From: an uncultured Varibaculum sp.
Lineage (GTDB): Bacteria > Actinomycetota > Actinomycetes > Actinomycetales > Actinomycetaceae
DNA length: 9,177 nucleotides
Direction of reading: 5' to 3'
NCBI GenBank assembly: GCA_947255165.1
Contig: CAMYFZ010000068.1
Location: forward strand, 1-9,177
In this document: positions 1 to 5,663 of the stretch, piece after piece
Position numbering within the stretch: the first letter of the stretch is position 1
Layout: each line of letters starts with the position of its first letter
The notes under the pieces: model-generated
Seen by the model: only the letters and a program-made list of their open reading frames with translations
Databases searched by the model: none
Told to the model about the DNA's origin: nothing
Made by a program: the position numbers and the translations under genes

Positions 1-12
1 AACTCGCATACC

Positions 13-83
13 CTGCGAAAATAATTTTTCGTACGCCCCAACCACCGGACCTGCCCAGATAAAATCTACCCCTGCGAATATCT
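13..83 (+). repeat. Copy 1 of a dispersed intergenic repeat
   Basis: This stretch shares several blocks, in the same order, with the gap at 3033-3170. The block CTGCG-aaAATAATTTTTCG-TAC (13-34) resembles the sequence from 3072. A CTGCCC block at 51-56 recurs at 3131-3136. GATAAAATCTACCCCTGCG (58-76) differs at one position from 3057-3075. Copies differ by small insertions, so the unit is imperfect. Both locations are upstream of genes. Its nature (mobile remnant, REP-like element or regulatory leader) is not decided by this window. Confidence 0.55.
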
Positions 84-216
84 AGCCTCGCTACTGGTGA
101 CTTACTACGCAATAAGCTTTCTGCGCGAGCGAATACCGACAATGGGCGTTCCCTTACGGAGGCTCCCTCGCATGGAGGCGGGTCTGCTCACGGAGAAAAT
201 TATAAATTCTGGTTGC

Positions 217-229
217 TTAAGTTTCTTAA
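217..229. promoter_or_regulatory. Palindrome 1, candidate MarR operator
   Basis: TTAAG-TTT-CTTAA is a perfect inverted repeat of two 5-bp arms. It overlaps the end of the -35 box and the spacer of the predicted promoter. MarR dimers usually bind short AT-rich palindromes at their own promoter, so this is a reasonable operator candidate. Confidence 0.45.
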
Positions 230-231
230 TG

Positions 232-246
232 GTTAATATACTTAAC
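232..246. promoter_or_regulatory. Palindrome 2 over the -10 box, candidate MarR operator
   Basis: GTTAA-TATAC-TTAAC is a perfect inverted repeat of two 5-bp arms that covers the predicted -10 box. Its centre is 16 bp from the centre of the first palindrome, and both share a TTAA core. A dimer bound here would block RNA polymerase, as expected for an autorepressor. Confidence 0.5.
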
Positions 247-249
247 TAT

Positions 250-735
250 ATGAATGATAATTCGGGATTGGCCAATGCGCGCACGGAACAGTTAGATCAG
301 CTCCTCTATGAGCTACATAGATTGGTTTTTGCTTCAAATGACCTGATCAGCCAATATTCCTCGAAACTGGGGCTGCATGGCAAAGATGGGGAAGCCTTAC
401 TGCAAATCTGGCAGGCAGAACTTGCCGGTGCTGCCCTATCCCCCTCGGAATTAGCGGAGCAGCTGCACATCACTAGGGCGGCGGTTAGCTATCTGACGGA
501 TCGACTGGTGGAATCCGGTTACGTGAATCGGGAAACCAACGAGGCTGACCGGCGCAAGACCGTCCTGCGCATCTCGGAAAAAGGCGGGAAAATCGGACAC
601 GATTTCACCGCCCCCATGGAGGCCGGAATTAGCGGACTATTCGCAAAACGCAGCGAAAAGGAACTGAAAGTATTCACCGATATGCTGCATCAATTTCTAG
701 AATCACTGGACACTTCCCACGGCCTCGAAAGCTAA
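250..735 (+). CDS. MarR-family winged-helix transcriptional regulator
   Basis: Probably a dimeric cytoplasmic repressor of itself and the exporter gene 41 nt downstream. With the start at 250 it has 161 residues, close to the usual 140-165 for MarR proteins. Residues 12-45 form the first dimerisation helix. The winged HTH follows: residues 64-91 (SPSELAEQLHITRAAVSYLTDRLVESGYV) hold the helix-turn-helix and recognition helix, and D100-R101-R102 form the typical tip of the wing. The rest is the C-terminal dimerisation helix. The start at 250 was chosen because it lies at the predicted transcription start of a promoter overlapped by two palindromes. The alternative ATG at 172 has a good GGAGG but would add 26 residues without family similarity. 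Family assignment is firm. The ligand is unknown, probably an amphipathic toxicant also exported by its partner. Confidence 0.88.
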   Translation: MNDNSGLANARTEQLDQLLYELHRLVFASNDLISQYSSKLGLHGKDGEALLQIWQAELAGAALSPSELAEQLHITRAAVSYLTDRLVESGYVNRETNEADRRKTVLRISEKGGKIGHDFTAPMEAGISGLFAKRSEKELKVFTDMLHQFLESLDTSHGLES

Positions 736-765
736 AAGCTCCCGCCAAGAATCATTGGCAACCTT

Positions 766-770
766 AAGGA
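766..770 (+). promoter_or_regulatory. Ribosome binding site of the MFS exporter gene
   Basis: AAGGA lies 6 nt upstream of the ATG at 777. It fixes that start and supports translation of the second gene from the shared transcript. No promoter or terminator is evident in the 41-nt gap after the repressor stop. Confidence 0.7.
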
Positions 771-776
771 TCAAAA

Positions 777-2867
777 ATGAGTAATCTACTTGGCGCCTCA
801 AATGCAGAGGCAACAGAAGAATCAAAGAAATCCACCAAAACCGAAGAAACAATAAATAGCGACGCCAGCAGCGATTTTATTGCCCCTAAACGTTGGAAAC
901 TCGTCCTCGTCCTCTATTTAGCGGGGATTGGGATGGGCGCCCTCGATATGGGGATTGTGAACCCGGCTCGTACCGTTATTCAAAATGGGCTGGGAGTAGG
1001 TGACAAGGTCGGAGTTTGGGTTTTCACTATCTACACCCTCGCCTATGCAGCCGCGATTCCAGTTATCGGAAAGATTGCGGACATTATTGGACGTAAACCG
1101 GTATACGTGCTGGCTATCGGGCTATTTGGTATTGGCTCGTTAGGGTGCGGACTGGCACAAGACTTCTCCTCCCTAGGGCTGCTGCTCGTATCGCGCGCCA
1201 TTCAAGCAATCGGAGGCGGCGGAATGGTGCCAGTGGCAACCGCGGCGGTGGGCACGATTGTTCCTCCTCCCAAGCGCGGCATGGCCTTGGGACTGGTAGG
1301 CATGGTTTATGGCGTTGCCTCTGTGTTCGGCGGCTCTGCTGGTTCGCTAATTTTGGATATCGCCGGGCAGCAAAACTGGCAGTGGATCTTCTACATTAAT
1401 GTTCCGATTGCAGTAATCGTGGTAGCCCTCGGGATTTGGGCTTTGCCGCAAGAAACCCAAAGCTCTGACCGCAAACTGGATTTACCTGGAGTGTTTATCC
1501 TGGTAACTATGATTACCGCCCTGTTGTGGGCATTCCAAAACCTAGACTTCACTAAGATCGGGGAATCCCTGGGAGATCCCAACGTATGGATCGGGTTACT
1601 CATTTTCCTAATCATGGTGCCGGCATTTTGGGTAACGGAAGTGCGCGCAGATGACCCCCTCATTGATTTTAAATACTTTGCCACTATCAATGTCGGAACT
1701 ACTTTGCTGTTCGGTGCCGTATGCGGCATTTTGATGATGACCGTGATGTTCATCCCCCAGTTCGCAGAAAACTGCATGCGTCTGCCCTCAGGACGCGGCG
1801 GGTATCCCACGATTATTATCGGCTTAGCTTCCGCTATCGGTGCTCCTTTGAGCGGAAGATTAACTGACCGCTTCGGCCCCCGTTTGGTATTGGGAATCGG
1901 CGTGCTGATTTCTGCGATTTCCGGATTCATGTTGATTTACTGGGCCAGCTCTTACCCGAGCTTCATTTCTACCTCGGTTTCCATTTTCGCTATGGGCCTG
2001 GGACTAGGGTTCCTAATGGGTGCGCCATTGACCTACCTAATCTTGCACTTGATACCGGAAACTGATGCTAACTCGGGACAAGCGACCCTCTCCCTAATCC
2101 GCTCGCTGGGTACCACTTTGGCACCCGCAATCATGGTAGGTTTGCTAGCCACTGCCATGGGCGGACTTTCCGGTAAAGTCATGGACGCCATGCCCGCCAT
2201 GGAGATGCCGAAAATGCTGACTATGACGGCTCCGGCTCCCGAGGGCGCGGGCAAAGGCATGCCGCAGGGTATGTCTCCGCAGGCTCAAGGCAATGGCGAA
2301 GGTATGCCACCTAGCGCGCAGGATAATCCAAAGGCAATGCCCCCACAGGCTCAGGGTAACCGGGAAGGAATGCCCGAAAAAATGGGCGAGGGCGAGCAGA
2401 CTATGCCGTCCGAAGCCGTAGCTAACGGACAAACCATGCCCCCAAGCACCCAGGCAAATGCCTCGGCAGAAAAGCCCAGTCCGAAAGCTGCCAACCCCGT
2501 GGCGAAAGCGGATATGGGATTCAAGATGTCCGATATGCCCGCCTCCCTACAAAGCAAAATTAAAACCGCTGATGTAACCAACGTGGTAGATCGCACTAAG
2601 GAGGTAGCGAAATACATGTTCGCGCAGCAGGAAAAGAAGATGAAAGCCAAGATGGGGATGGTTCCGCCAGGCGTGGATAAAATGCAGGAGCAATATCTAA
2701 AAGATATTGAATCTAACCGCGACAAGATCGAGACCGCCTTCCAAATGGGGCTAAATGAAGGATTCTCTCGCCTCTTTTGGTTCTATACCATCTTGTCAAT
2801 GGCAGGGATATTACTGCTGGCAGGGCTGCCTTCTAAGCGAAAAATTGATGCCGTAATCTCCGCTTAA
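777..2867 (+). CDS. DHA2-type MFS multidrug exporter with a Met-rich extracellular loop
   Basis: A 696-residue, 14-helix proton-coupled exporter of the EmrB/QacA (DHA2) group in the cytoplasmic membrane. After a charged cytoplasmic tail (1-38), TM1 carries the DHA2 signature LDMGIVN (56-62). Motif A is at GKIADIIGRKP (98-108). A recognisable but altered motif C (GVASVFGGSAG, with the usual Pro replaced) and WQWIFYINVPIA of TM6 follow. Family members are usually 450-550 residues; the excess lies in the loop between TM13 and TM14 (about 461-664), which in QacA-like proteins faces outside. Here it contains 24 Met, nine Met-Pro pairs, no Cys and no His, then a lysine-rich, probably helical stretch before TM14 (666-687). 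Co-transcription with a MarR gene suggests inducible efflux of a toxic compound. The substrate cannot be named. The Met-rich loop raises the possibility of soft-metal binding, which is inference only. Confidence 0.9.
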   Translation: MSNLLGASNAEATEESKKSTKTEETINSDASSDFIAPKRWKLVLVLYLAGIGMGALDMGIVNPARTVIQNGLGVGDKVGVWVFTIYTLAYAAAIPVIGKIADIIGRKPVYVLAIGLFGIGSLGCGLAQDFSSLGLLLVSRAIQAIGGGGMVPVATAAVGTIVPPPKRGMALGLVGMVYGVASVFGGSAGSLILDIAGQQNWQWIFYINVPIAVIVVALGIWALPQETQSSDRKLDLPGVFILVTMITALLWAFQNLDFTKIGESLGDPNVWIGLLIFLIMVPAFWVTEVRADDPLIDFKYFATINVGTTLLFGAVCGILMMTVMFIPQFAENCMRLPSGRGGYPTIIIGLASAIGAPLSGRLTDRFGPRLVLGIGVLISAISGFMLIYWASSYPSFISTSVSIFAMGLGLGFLMGAPLTYLILHLIPETDANSGQATLSLIRSLGTTLAPAIMVGLLATAMGGLSGKVMDAMPAMEMPKMLTMTAPAPEGAGKGMPQGMSPQAQGNGEGMPPSAQDNPKAMPPQAQGNREGMPEKMGEGEQTMPSEAVANGQTMPPSTQANASAEKPSPKAANPVAKADMGFKMSDMPASLQSKIKTADVTNVVDRTKEVAKYMFAQQEKKMKAKMGMVPPGVDKMQEQYLKDIESNRDKIETAFQMGLNEGFSRLFWFYTILSMAGILLLAGLPSKRKIDAVISA
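2250..2453 (+). repeat. Coding Met-Pro repeats in the MFS exporter loop
   Basis: Residues 492-559 of the exporter hold imperfect units of about 12 residues with the form (G/N)-x-x-(G/A)-M-P-P-x-A-Q. Examples are GEGMPPSAQ, PKAMPPQAQ, REGMPEK and GQTMPPSTQ. The degeneracy suggests an old internal amplification. The segment lies in the long loop before the last helix, predicted to be outside the cell. Confidence 0.75.
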
Positions 2868-2890
2868 ATACAGTGATCGGTAGCTAAATC

Positions 2891-3076
2891 CCGCAGGGGG
2901 AGATTTTTCCTCCCGCCCCAGAATAATGAGGGCGTCCCCGCAAATCCTAGCCTGGCTCGGTAAAAGCACTCCGGGGACCCCATGACCTGCTACGCAGGTC
3001 AAGCCCCTCTCGTATCTTTTACCGGCCGCGGCTCGTACGTCCACCGCACCCACTCGGATAAAATCTCCCCCTGCGG
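2891..3076. repeat. 186-bp element with 17-bp terminal inverted repeats
   Basis: CCGCAGGGGGAGATTTT (2891-2907) is the exact reverse complement of 3060-3076. Inside, CGGTAAAAG (2958-2966) pairs with CTTTTACCG (3016-3024), GGGG (2973-2976) can pair with CCCC (3004-3007), and GACCTGC-TAC-GCAGGTC (2984-3000) forms a perfect central hairpin. The two halves are therefore inverted, diverged copies of one unit. The architecture resembles a small non-autonomous element or a large cruciform. No clear target-site duplication flanks it, and it carries no open frame that I believe. Confidence 0.6.
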
Positions 3077-3170
3077 TAATAAGTTTTTCGCACACTCTCT
3101 TTCCCATCACCATCGCGCCTACTCACTGCACTGCCCAAACTCCGATAAAAGCCCTCTCCTGCGCATCTAC
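3033..3170 (+). repeat. Copies 2 and 3 of the dispersed intergenic repeat, in tandem
   Basis: GATAAAATCTCCCCCTGCG (3057-3075), preceded by CGTACG at 3034-3039, matches copy 1 at 58-76 and 29-34. A second, more diverged unit follows: GTAATAAGTTTTTCGCAC after 3075, then CTGCCC (3131-3136), then GATAAAAGCCCTCTCCTGCG (3144-3163). The order of blocks is the same as in copy 1, with extra bases between them. Confidence 0.5.
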
Positions 3171-3245
3171 ATGCCTCAAAACGGAGAGAAAGCTGGGGCG
3201 ACGATAAATCCATGAGTGGAAAAAATAGAGTGAAACCATAAAGAT

Positions 3246-3251
3246 AGAGGT
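3246..3251 (+). promoter_or_regulatory. Very close Shine-Dalgarno-like sequence before the TRIC gene
   Basis: AGAGGT ends immediately before the ATG at 3252, so the core GAGG is one base from the start codon instead of the usual 5-9. An in-frame stop at 3231-3233 excludes an earlier start. Either the site is not used, as in leaderless translation, or initiation is weak. A TAAAGA sequence at 3239-3244 could be a -10 box that would start the message at the ATG, but no good -35 is visible. Confidence 0.35.
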
Positions 3252-4070
3252 ATGTCTGCCAGTGCCTTTGGTCCTGAAGTTCTGGAAATAGTATTCCGGG
3301 TAGTCGACGTGACCGGAGTGTTTTGTGCCGCAGTGATCGGCGCGAAACTCGCTCGTGAACGCCGCTTCGATGCGATAGGATTCGCTACCCTCGCGGTTAT
3401 CTCCGCCCTGGGTGGCGGGATGGCCCGGGACGTGCTGCTCCAACAGATTCCGGTAGCCTTTACCGATCCCTTTTATCTTGGAGGCGCCCTCTTTGGTGCG
3501 ACCGTGGCATTTTTTTGGCGCCTAGAATCAAAATGGACAAACCGGTTGATAACGGTAGCCGACGCCCTCTGCCTCGGGTGTTGGGCAGCTACGGGCGCCC
3601 AAAAAACCCTCGCCTTGGGATTAGGGGTACTACCTGCGATGATGATGGGGCTGACTACTGCGGTAGGCGGAAGCATTATCCGCGACGTGATGGTGGGAAA
3701 AATCCCCAAAATTTTTGGAGGTGCTAATCTTTACGCCACGCCTGCTGCCACCTCCGCAGTCATAATGGTGGTGTTTTTCAAACTGGATATGCCGGTAACG
3801 GGGATGGCAGTCTCGATTATTGCTGCACTGATATTCGTGCTTTTATCCCAGTGGCGAGGCTGGATCCTTCCCGAGGCACCAGATATCAGGATCACTCTAA
3901 CTCCCCGTCAGTTTCGGCAGCTGCTACGAGTGCGTGATAGCCGGAAACGGAATCTCAAAAACACCGACCCGGAAACCAAAGATGAAAACAACTCGGGTGG
4001 CAATCAGCAGCGAGCCAGTAACGAGGAAGGTAGCACAGAAGATTCACCCGGAAGCCAAATCGAGAAGTAA
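3252..4070 (+). CDS. Trimeric intracellular cation (TRIC) channel family protein (UPF0126)
   Basis: A 272-residue membrane protein built from the duplicated three-helix unit of the bacterial TRIC/YadS-YicG family. These form trimeric channels permeable to monovalent cations such as K+. The first repeat covers about residues 10-90 and carries ALGGGMARDVLLQQIP (52-67). The second covers about 99-183 and carries AVGGSIIRDVMVGKIP (137-152). The Gly-rich kinks followed by Arg-Asp are the family signature. A seventh hydrophobic segment (about 184-203) ends the core. The tail from about 225 to 272 is hydrophilic, Asn/Glu/Lys-rich and probably a disordered cytoplasmic extension. The gene appears monocistronic and ends 5 nt from the stop of the convergent VIT-type transporter. 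The family is clear; its physiological role here is not known. Confidence 0.9.
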   Translation: MSASAFGPEVLEIVFRVVDVTGVFCAAVIGAKLARERRFDAIGFATLAVISALGGGMARDVLLQQIPVAFTDPFYLGGALFGATVAFFWRLESKWTNRLITVADALCLGCWAATGAQKTLALGLGVLPAMMMGLTTAVGGSIIRDVMVGKIPKIFGGANLYATPAATSAVIMVVFFKLDMPVTGMAVSIIAALIFVLLSQWRGWILPEAPDIRITLTPRQFRQLLRVRDSRKRNLKNTDPETKDENNSGGNQQRASNEEGSTEDSPGSQIEK

Positions 4071-4075
4071 ACGGC

Positions 4076-5185
4076 CTACAGCTGGGTGCCGATAGCCAAA
4101 CCCAAAAGGTAGGTGGCACCTGCCGCCCCATAGCCAATCAAAAGTTGCCGCAACGCTTTGGGCGCGGGATCTGTTCCCGAAAGCAGTCCTACGATTCCAC
4201 CCACGATTATTAGAGCCAAACCCACAAAAATCACGGCCGCTATCGCGCCTTGTAGGGGAGAAAGCGGCAAGAGGAATGGAAACAGCGGAATAAATGCCCC
4301 GATAGCGAAGAAAGTAAATGAAGAAATCGCGGCTTTCATGCCGGTTCCGATTTCTTCATAATCCCGATTTCCTGCCTCTAAATAGGCATGACCACCGGTC
4401 TGAATCTTGGTAAAAGCAGCGGCGGCTTTGCGGTCAGCAGTCTGTGAATCGTCTCCGCGCGCCCGAAACACCAGTGCCAGTTCATTTTGATTCATATTCA
4501 GTTTATCGATGGCATGTTCAGACTCGGGATCTGGCGAAGAAGAAGCCAAAAGCTCAGTTTGCGAACGCACCGATACGTATTCCCCCGCACCCATGGAGAG
4601 AGCTCCGGCTAGCAAGCCCGCCAGCCCAGTGACGATAATGGTAGTTTTAGAAACTCCAGTACCAAAAATCCCCAGGATTAGGGCGCAGGTGGAGACCAGG
4701 CCATCGTTTATTCCAAAAACTGCAGCCCGAAAACTACCCGAAATCGTGGCACGTTGGCGAGCAGCCAGACCGCGCACCACCTCGGAATGAATTTTTTCAT
4801 CCGCCACGATTTCCTTGGGAACATCCAGGTCAGCCTCATAGTCGTGCCGCTGCTCCGCCCGTTGCATCATCGCCAACATGAAGATGGTTCCGAAAATCCG
4901 GGTAAAAAAGTTCAACATCCGCGAGCGCAGGCTAGCCCGAGGAGTAGGGAGCGCATCCTCCCCCAACAGATTTAACCAATACTGTTCGTGTCGTTCTTCG
5001 GCGATTGATAACTCTTGGAGTACTTCCCGCTCATCGCCACTACGCCGGCGGGCCAAGTAACGATAGGTGTCGGCCTCTAGGCGCTCTTCCGCGAGGTATT
5101 TTCGCCATCGATGCAACTGTTTTTTAGAAACAGGAGGCGTCTGACTCTGGGAAGCACCAGCGCCTACATCAGCGGAATTAGCCAT
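4076..5185 (-). CDS. Ferritin-like/VIT1 fusion iron or manganese transporter (Er-VIT1, MbfA-like)
   Basis: With the start at 5185 the protein has 369 residues. Residues 22-145 form a ferritin-like (rubrerythrin/erythrin) four-helix domain with diiron-type residues E33/E34, E63xxH66, E111 and E130xxH133. Residues 152-369 form the VIT1/CCC1 transporter with about five helices. TM1 is FGINDGLVSTCALILGI (157-173), TM2 ends in SMGAGEYVSVRSQTE, and a soluble Glu-rich segment follows. Three more helices complete it. Characterised relatives such as rhizobial MbfA export Fe2+ under iron or peroxide stress, and VIT proteins move Fe2+/Mn2+, so metal efflux is the likely role. The start follows the upstream gene's TAA by one base (TAA-g-ATG), which suggests translational coupling. 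A TTG at 5212 inside the upstream gene is a less likely start. The gene is convergent with the TRIC gene. Confidence 0.9.
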   Translation of the reverse strand: MANSADVGAGASQSQTPPVSKKQLHRWRKYLAEERLEADTYRYLARRRSGDEREVLQELSIAEERHEQYWLNLLGEDALPTPRASLRSRMLNFFTRIFGTIFMLAMMQRAEQRHDYEADLDVPKEIVADEKIHSEVVRGLAARQRATISGSFRAAVFGINDGLVSTCALILGIFGTGVSKTTIIVTGLAGLLAGALSMGAGEYVSVRSQTELLASSSPDPESEHAIDKLNMNQNELALVFRARGDDSQTADRKAAAAFTKIQTGGHAYLEAGNRDYEEIGTGMKAAISSFTFFAIGAFIPLFPFLLPLSPLQGAIAAVIFVGLALIIVGGIVGLLSGTDPAPKALRQLLIGYGAAGATYLLGLAIGTQL

Positions 5186-5186
5186 C

Positions 5187-5510
5187 TTAAAGACGTGAAT
5201 CCGGCCCTTCAACGGTTATTTCTTCGATTTCAACATCTACAAATTCCGGATCGCCTTTTCGGGCCGGCGCCACTCCGAAGATCCGTTCTTTTACCGCATC
5301 CGCAATCTTGTCGGTGACGGCCTCTCCTTGACGACGGAAAATCTCGGAAGCTTTTTGTTTGGTGGCATCTCCCGCCCTACGCACCTGCGGATTAGAAGTC
5401 ACCGCATTAACGGTTTTGGCGACTCCACCCTCAGGATTTTCTTTGATTTCCCGGCGTACCAGGGCTATACCTGCGCCGATGCCGAGGACGGTCAAAAGTT
5501 TCTTTCCCAC
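5187..5510 (-). CDS. Small single-pass membrane protein of unknown function
   Basis: A 107-residue protein read from a GTG at 5510. That start has AAAGG (5519-5523 on the complement) at an ideal 8-nt spacing. The GTG at 5519 overlaps this site and is rejected. Residues 4-18 (about LLTVLGIGAGIALVR) form one short hydrophobic segment at the N-terminus. The remainder is charged and predicted helical, with Lys/Arg/Glu/Gln patterns suggesting amphipathic helices, and ends in an acidic tail rich in Val and Glu. The layout recalls YtxH-like small membrane proteins, but no diagnostic motif is present and I do not recognise the family. It lies directly upstream of the ferritin-like/VIT gene with a 1-nt gap, so the two are almost certainly co-transcribed and translationally coupled. 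A role in envelope or metal stress is inference from context. Confidence 0.75.
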   Translation of the reverse strand: MGKKLLTVLGIGAGIALVRREIKENPEGGVAKTVNAVTSNPQVRRAGDATKQKASEIFRRQGEAVTDKIADAVKERIFGVAPARKGDPEFVDVEIEEITVEGPDSRL

Positions 5511-5663
5511 GGCTAACACCTTTCGAATCGATAAAAAGCAGCTGCTAGTTATTCTATAGCACGGATCCGTCAGAGGATTATCGGGACATATTTGCGGCTG
5601 GCCTTAAGTATTTTTTATGTTTTTTCACAACATATTCTATGCCCAGCGGTTTACGGTGGATAT
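5511..5663. promoter_or_regulatory. Divergent promoter region between the minus-strand pair and the hydrolase-fold gene
   Basis: This 153-nt gap must hold the promoters of both divergent units. Structures visible are a perfect 10-bp palindrome ACGGATCCGT (5561-5570), another AGCAGCTGCT (5537-5546), and an inverted repeat TATGTT-N7-AACATA (5616-5634) in an AT-rich tract. On the minus strand TATAGAAT (5551-5558 on the complement) resembles a -10 box. None of the -35 candidates is convincing, so exact promoters are not called. Confidence 0.4.
5655..5660 (+). promoter_or_regulatory. Ribosome binding site deciding the hydrolase-fold start
   Basis: GGTGGA ends 3 nt before the ATG at 5664. It is the only Shine-Dalgarno-like sequence near the front of this frame. 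The spacing is on the short side. It supports the start at 5664 over the ATG at 5592 farther upstream, which has no such site and would add 24 residues not belonging to the fold. Confidence 0.45.

Larger units (their letters stand above)
1..249. other. Non-coding leader region upstream of the marR-type gene
   Basis: No convincing gene lies here. An open frame runs through it in phase with the repressor gene from a GTG at 97, but the residues encoded before 250 resemble no part of a MarR protein. One alternative start deserves mention: an ATG at 172 preceded by GGAGG at 158-162 (9-nt spacing), which would give a 187-residue protein. The region also contains a copy of the intergenic repeat (13-83) and the predicted promoter with palindromes (213-246). 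Confidence 0.6.
213..249 (+). promoter_or_regulatory. Predicted promoter of the marR-MFS operon (leaderless)
   Basis: TTGCTT (213-218) and TATACT (237-242), 18 nt apart, resemble a housekeeping sigma-factor promoter. Counting about seven bases past the -10 box puts the transcription start at 249-250, on the ATG at 250. The message would then begin at or one base before its start codon. Leaderless mRNAs are common in Actinobacteria. No Shine-Dalgarno sequence precedes the ATG at 250, which agrees with this reading. The promoter call comes from consensus matching only. Confidence 0.55.
2868..3251. other. Non-coding gap rich in inverted and direct repeats
   Basis: This 384-nt gap between the exporter and the TRIC gene has no credible gene. 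The short open frames in it have no start signals and no protein-like composition. It contains a 17-bp inverted repeat at its left half (2891-2907 with 3060-3076), a nested 9-bp inverted repeat (2958-2966 with 3016-3024), a central 7-bp hairpin (2984-3000), and two direct copies of the repeat seen at 13-83. I see no canonical hairpin plus T-run terminator for the exporter operon, although the central hairpins may serve that role. The TRIC gene's promoter should lie in 3165-3251. Confidence 0.7.

Noticed and set aside
97..249. GTG at 97 as the start of the MarR protein
   Set aside because: The 51 added residues show no family similarity, there is no ribosome binding site before 97, and the region holds an intergenic repeat and the predicted promoter.
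2891..2920. GGGAG-loop-CTCCC with an internal T-run as the exporter operon's terminator
   Set aside because: The T-run is in the loop rather than after the stem and the stem is only 5 bp. The same bases are better explained as an arm of the 17-bp inverted repeat.
2811..3113. Minus-strand open frame of 100 codons overlapping the end of the exporter gene and the repeat region
   Set aside because: It crosses the 17-bp inverted repeat and the exporter's coding end, has a low-complexity basic composition, and no ribosome binding site. It is a shadow of structured intergenic DNA.
3033..3170. Possible CRISPR array, from repeated GATAAAA...CCTGCG blocks
   Set aside because: Only two diverged units with unequal spacing (about 60-90 nt) are present, and there are no cas genes. 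This does not fit a CRISPR repeat-spacer pattern.
2982..3215. Plus-strand open frame in the intergenic repeat region
   Set aside because: Its translation is compositionally odd, it has no start signals, and it runs through two repeat copies with different spacing, which a conserved protein would not tolerate.
4108..4124. GGTAGGTG-G-CACCTGCC hairpin near the TRIC stop as a terminator
   Set aside because: It lies within the coding end of the VIT-type gene in conserved transmembrane codons, and the T-rich stretch after it on the minus strand is part of that reading frame. It is probably coincidental.
5592..5663. ATG at 5592 as the start of the hydrolase-fold protein, giving a hydrophobic N-terminus resembling a signal peptide
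   Set aside because: There is no Shine-Dalgarno sequence, and the segment lies in the AT-rich divergent promoter region. The fold begins just after the ATG at 5664, which has GGTGGA in front of it.
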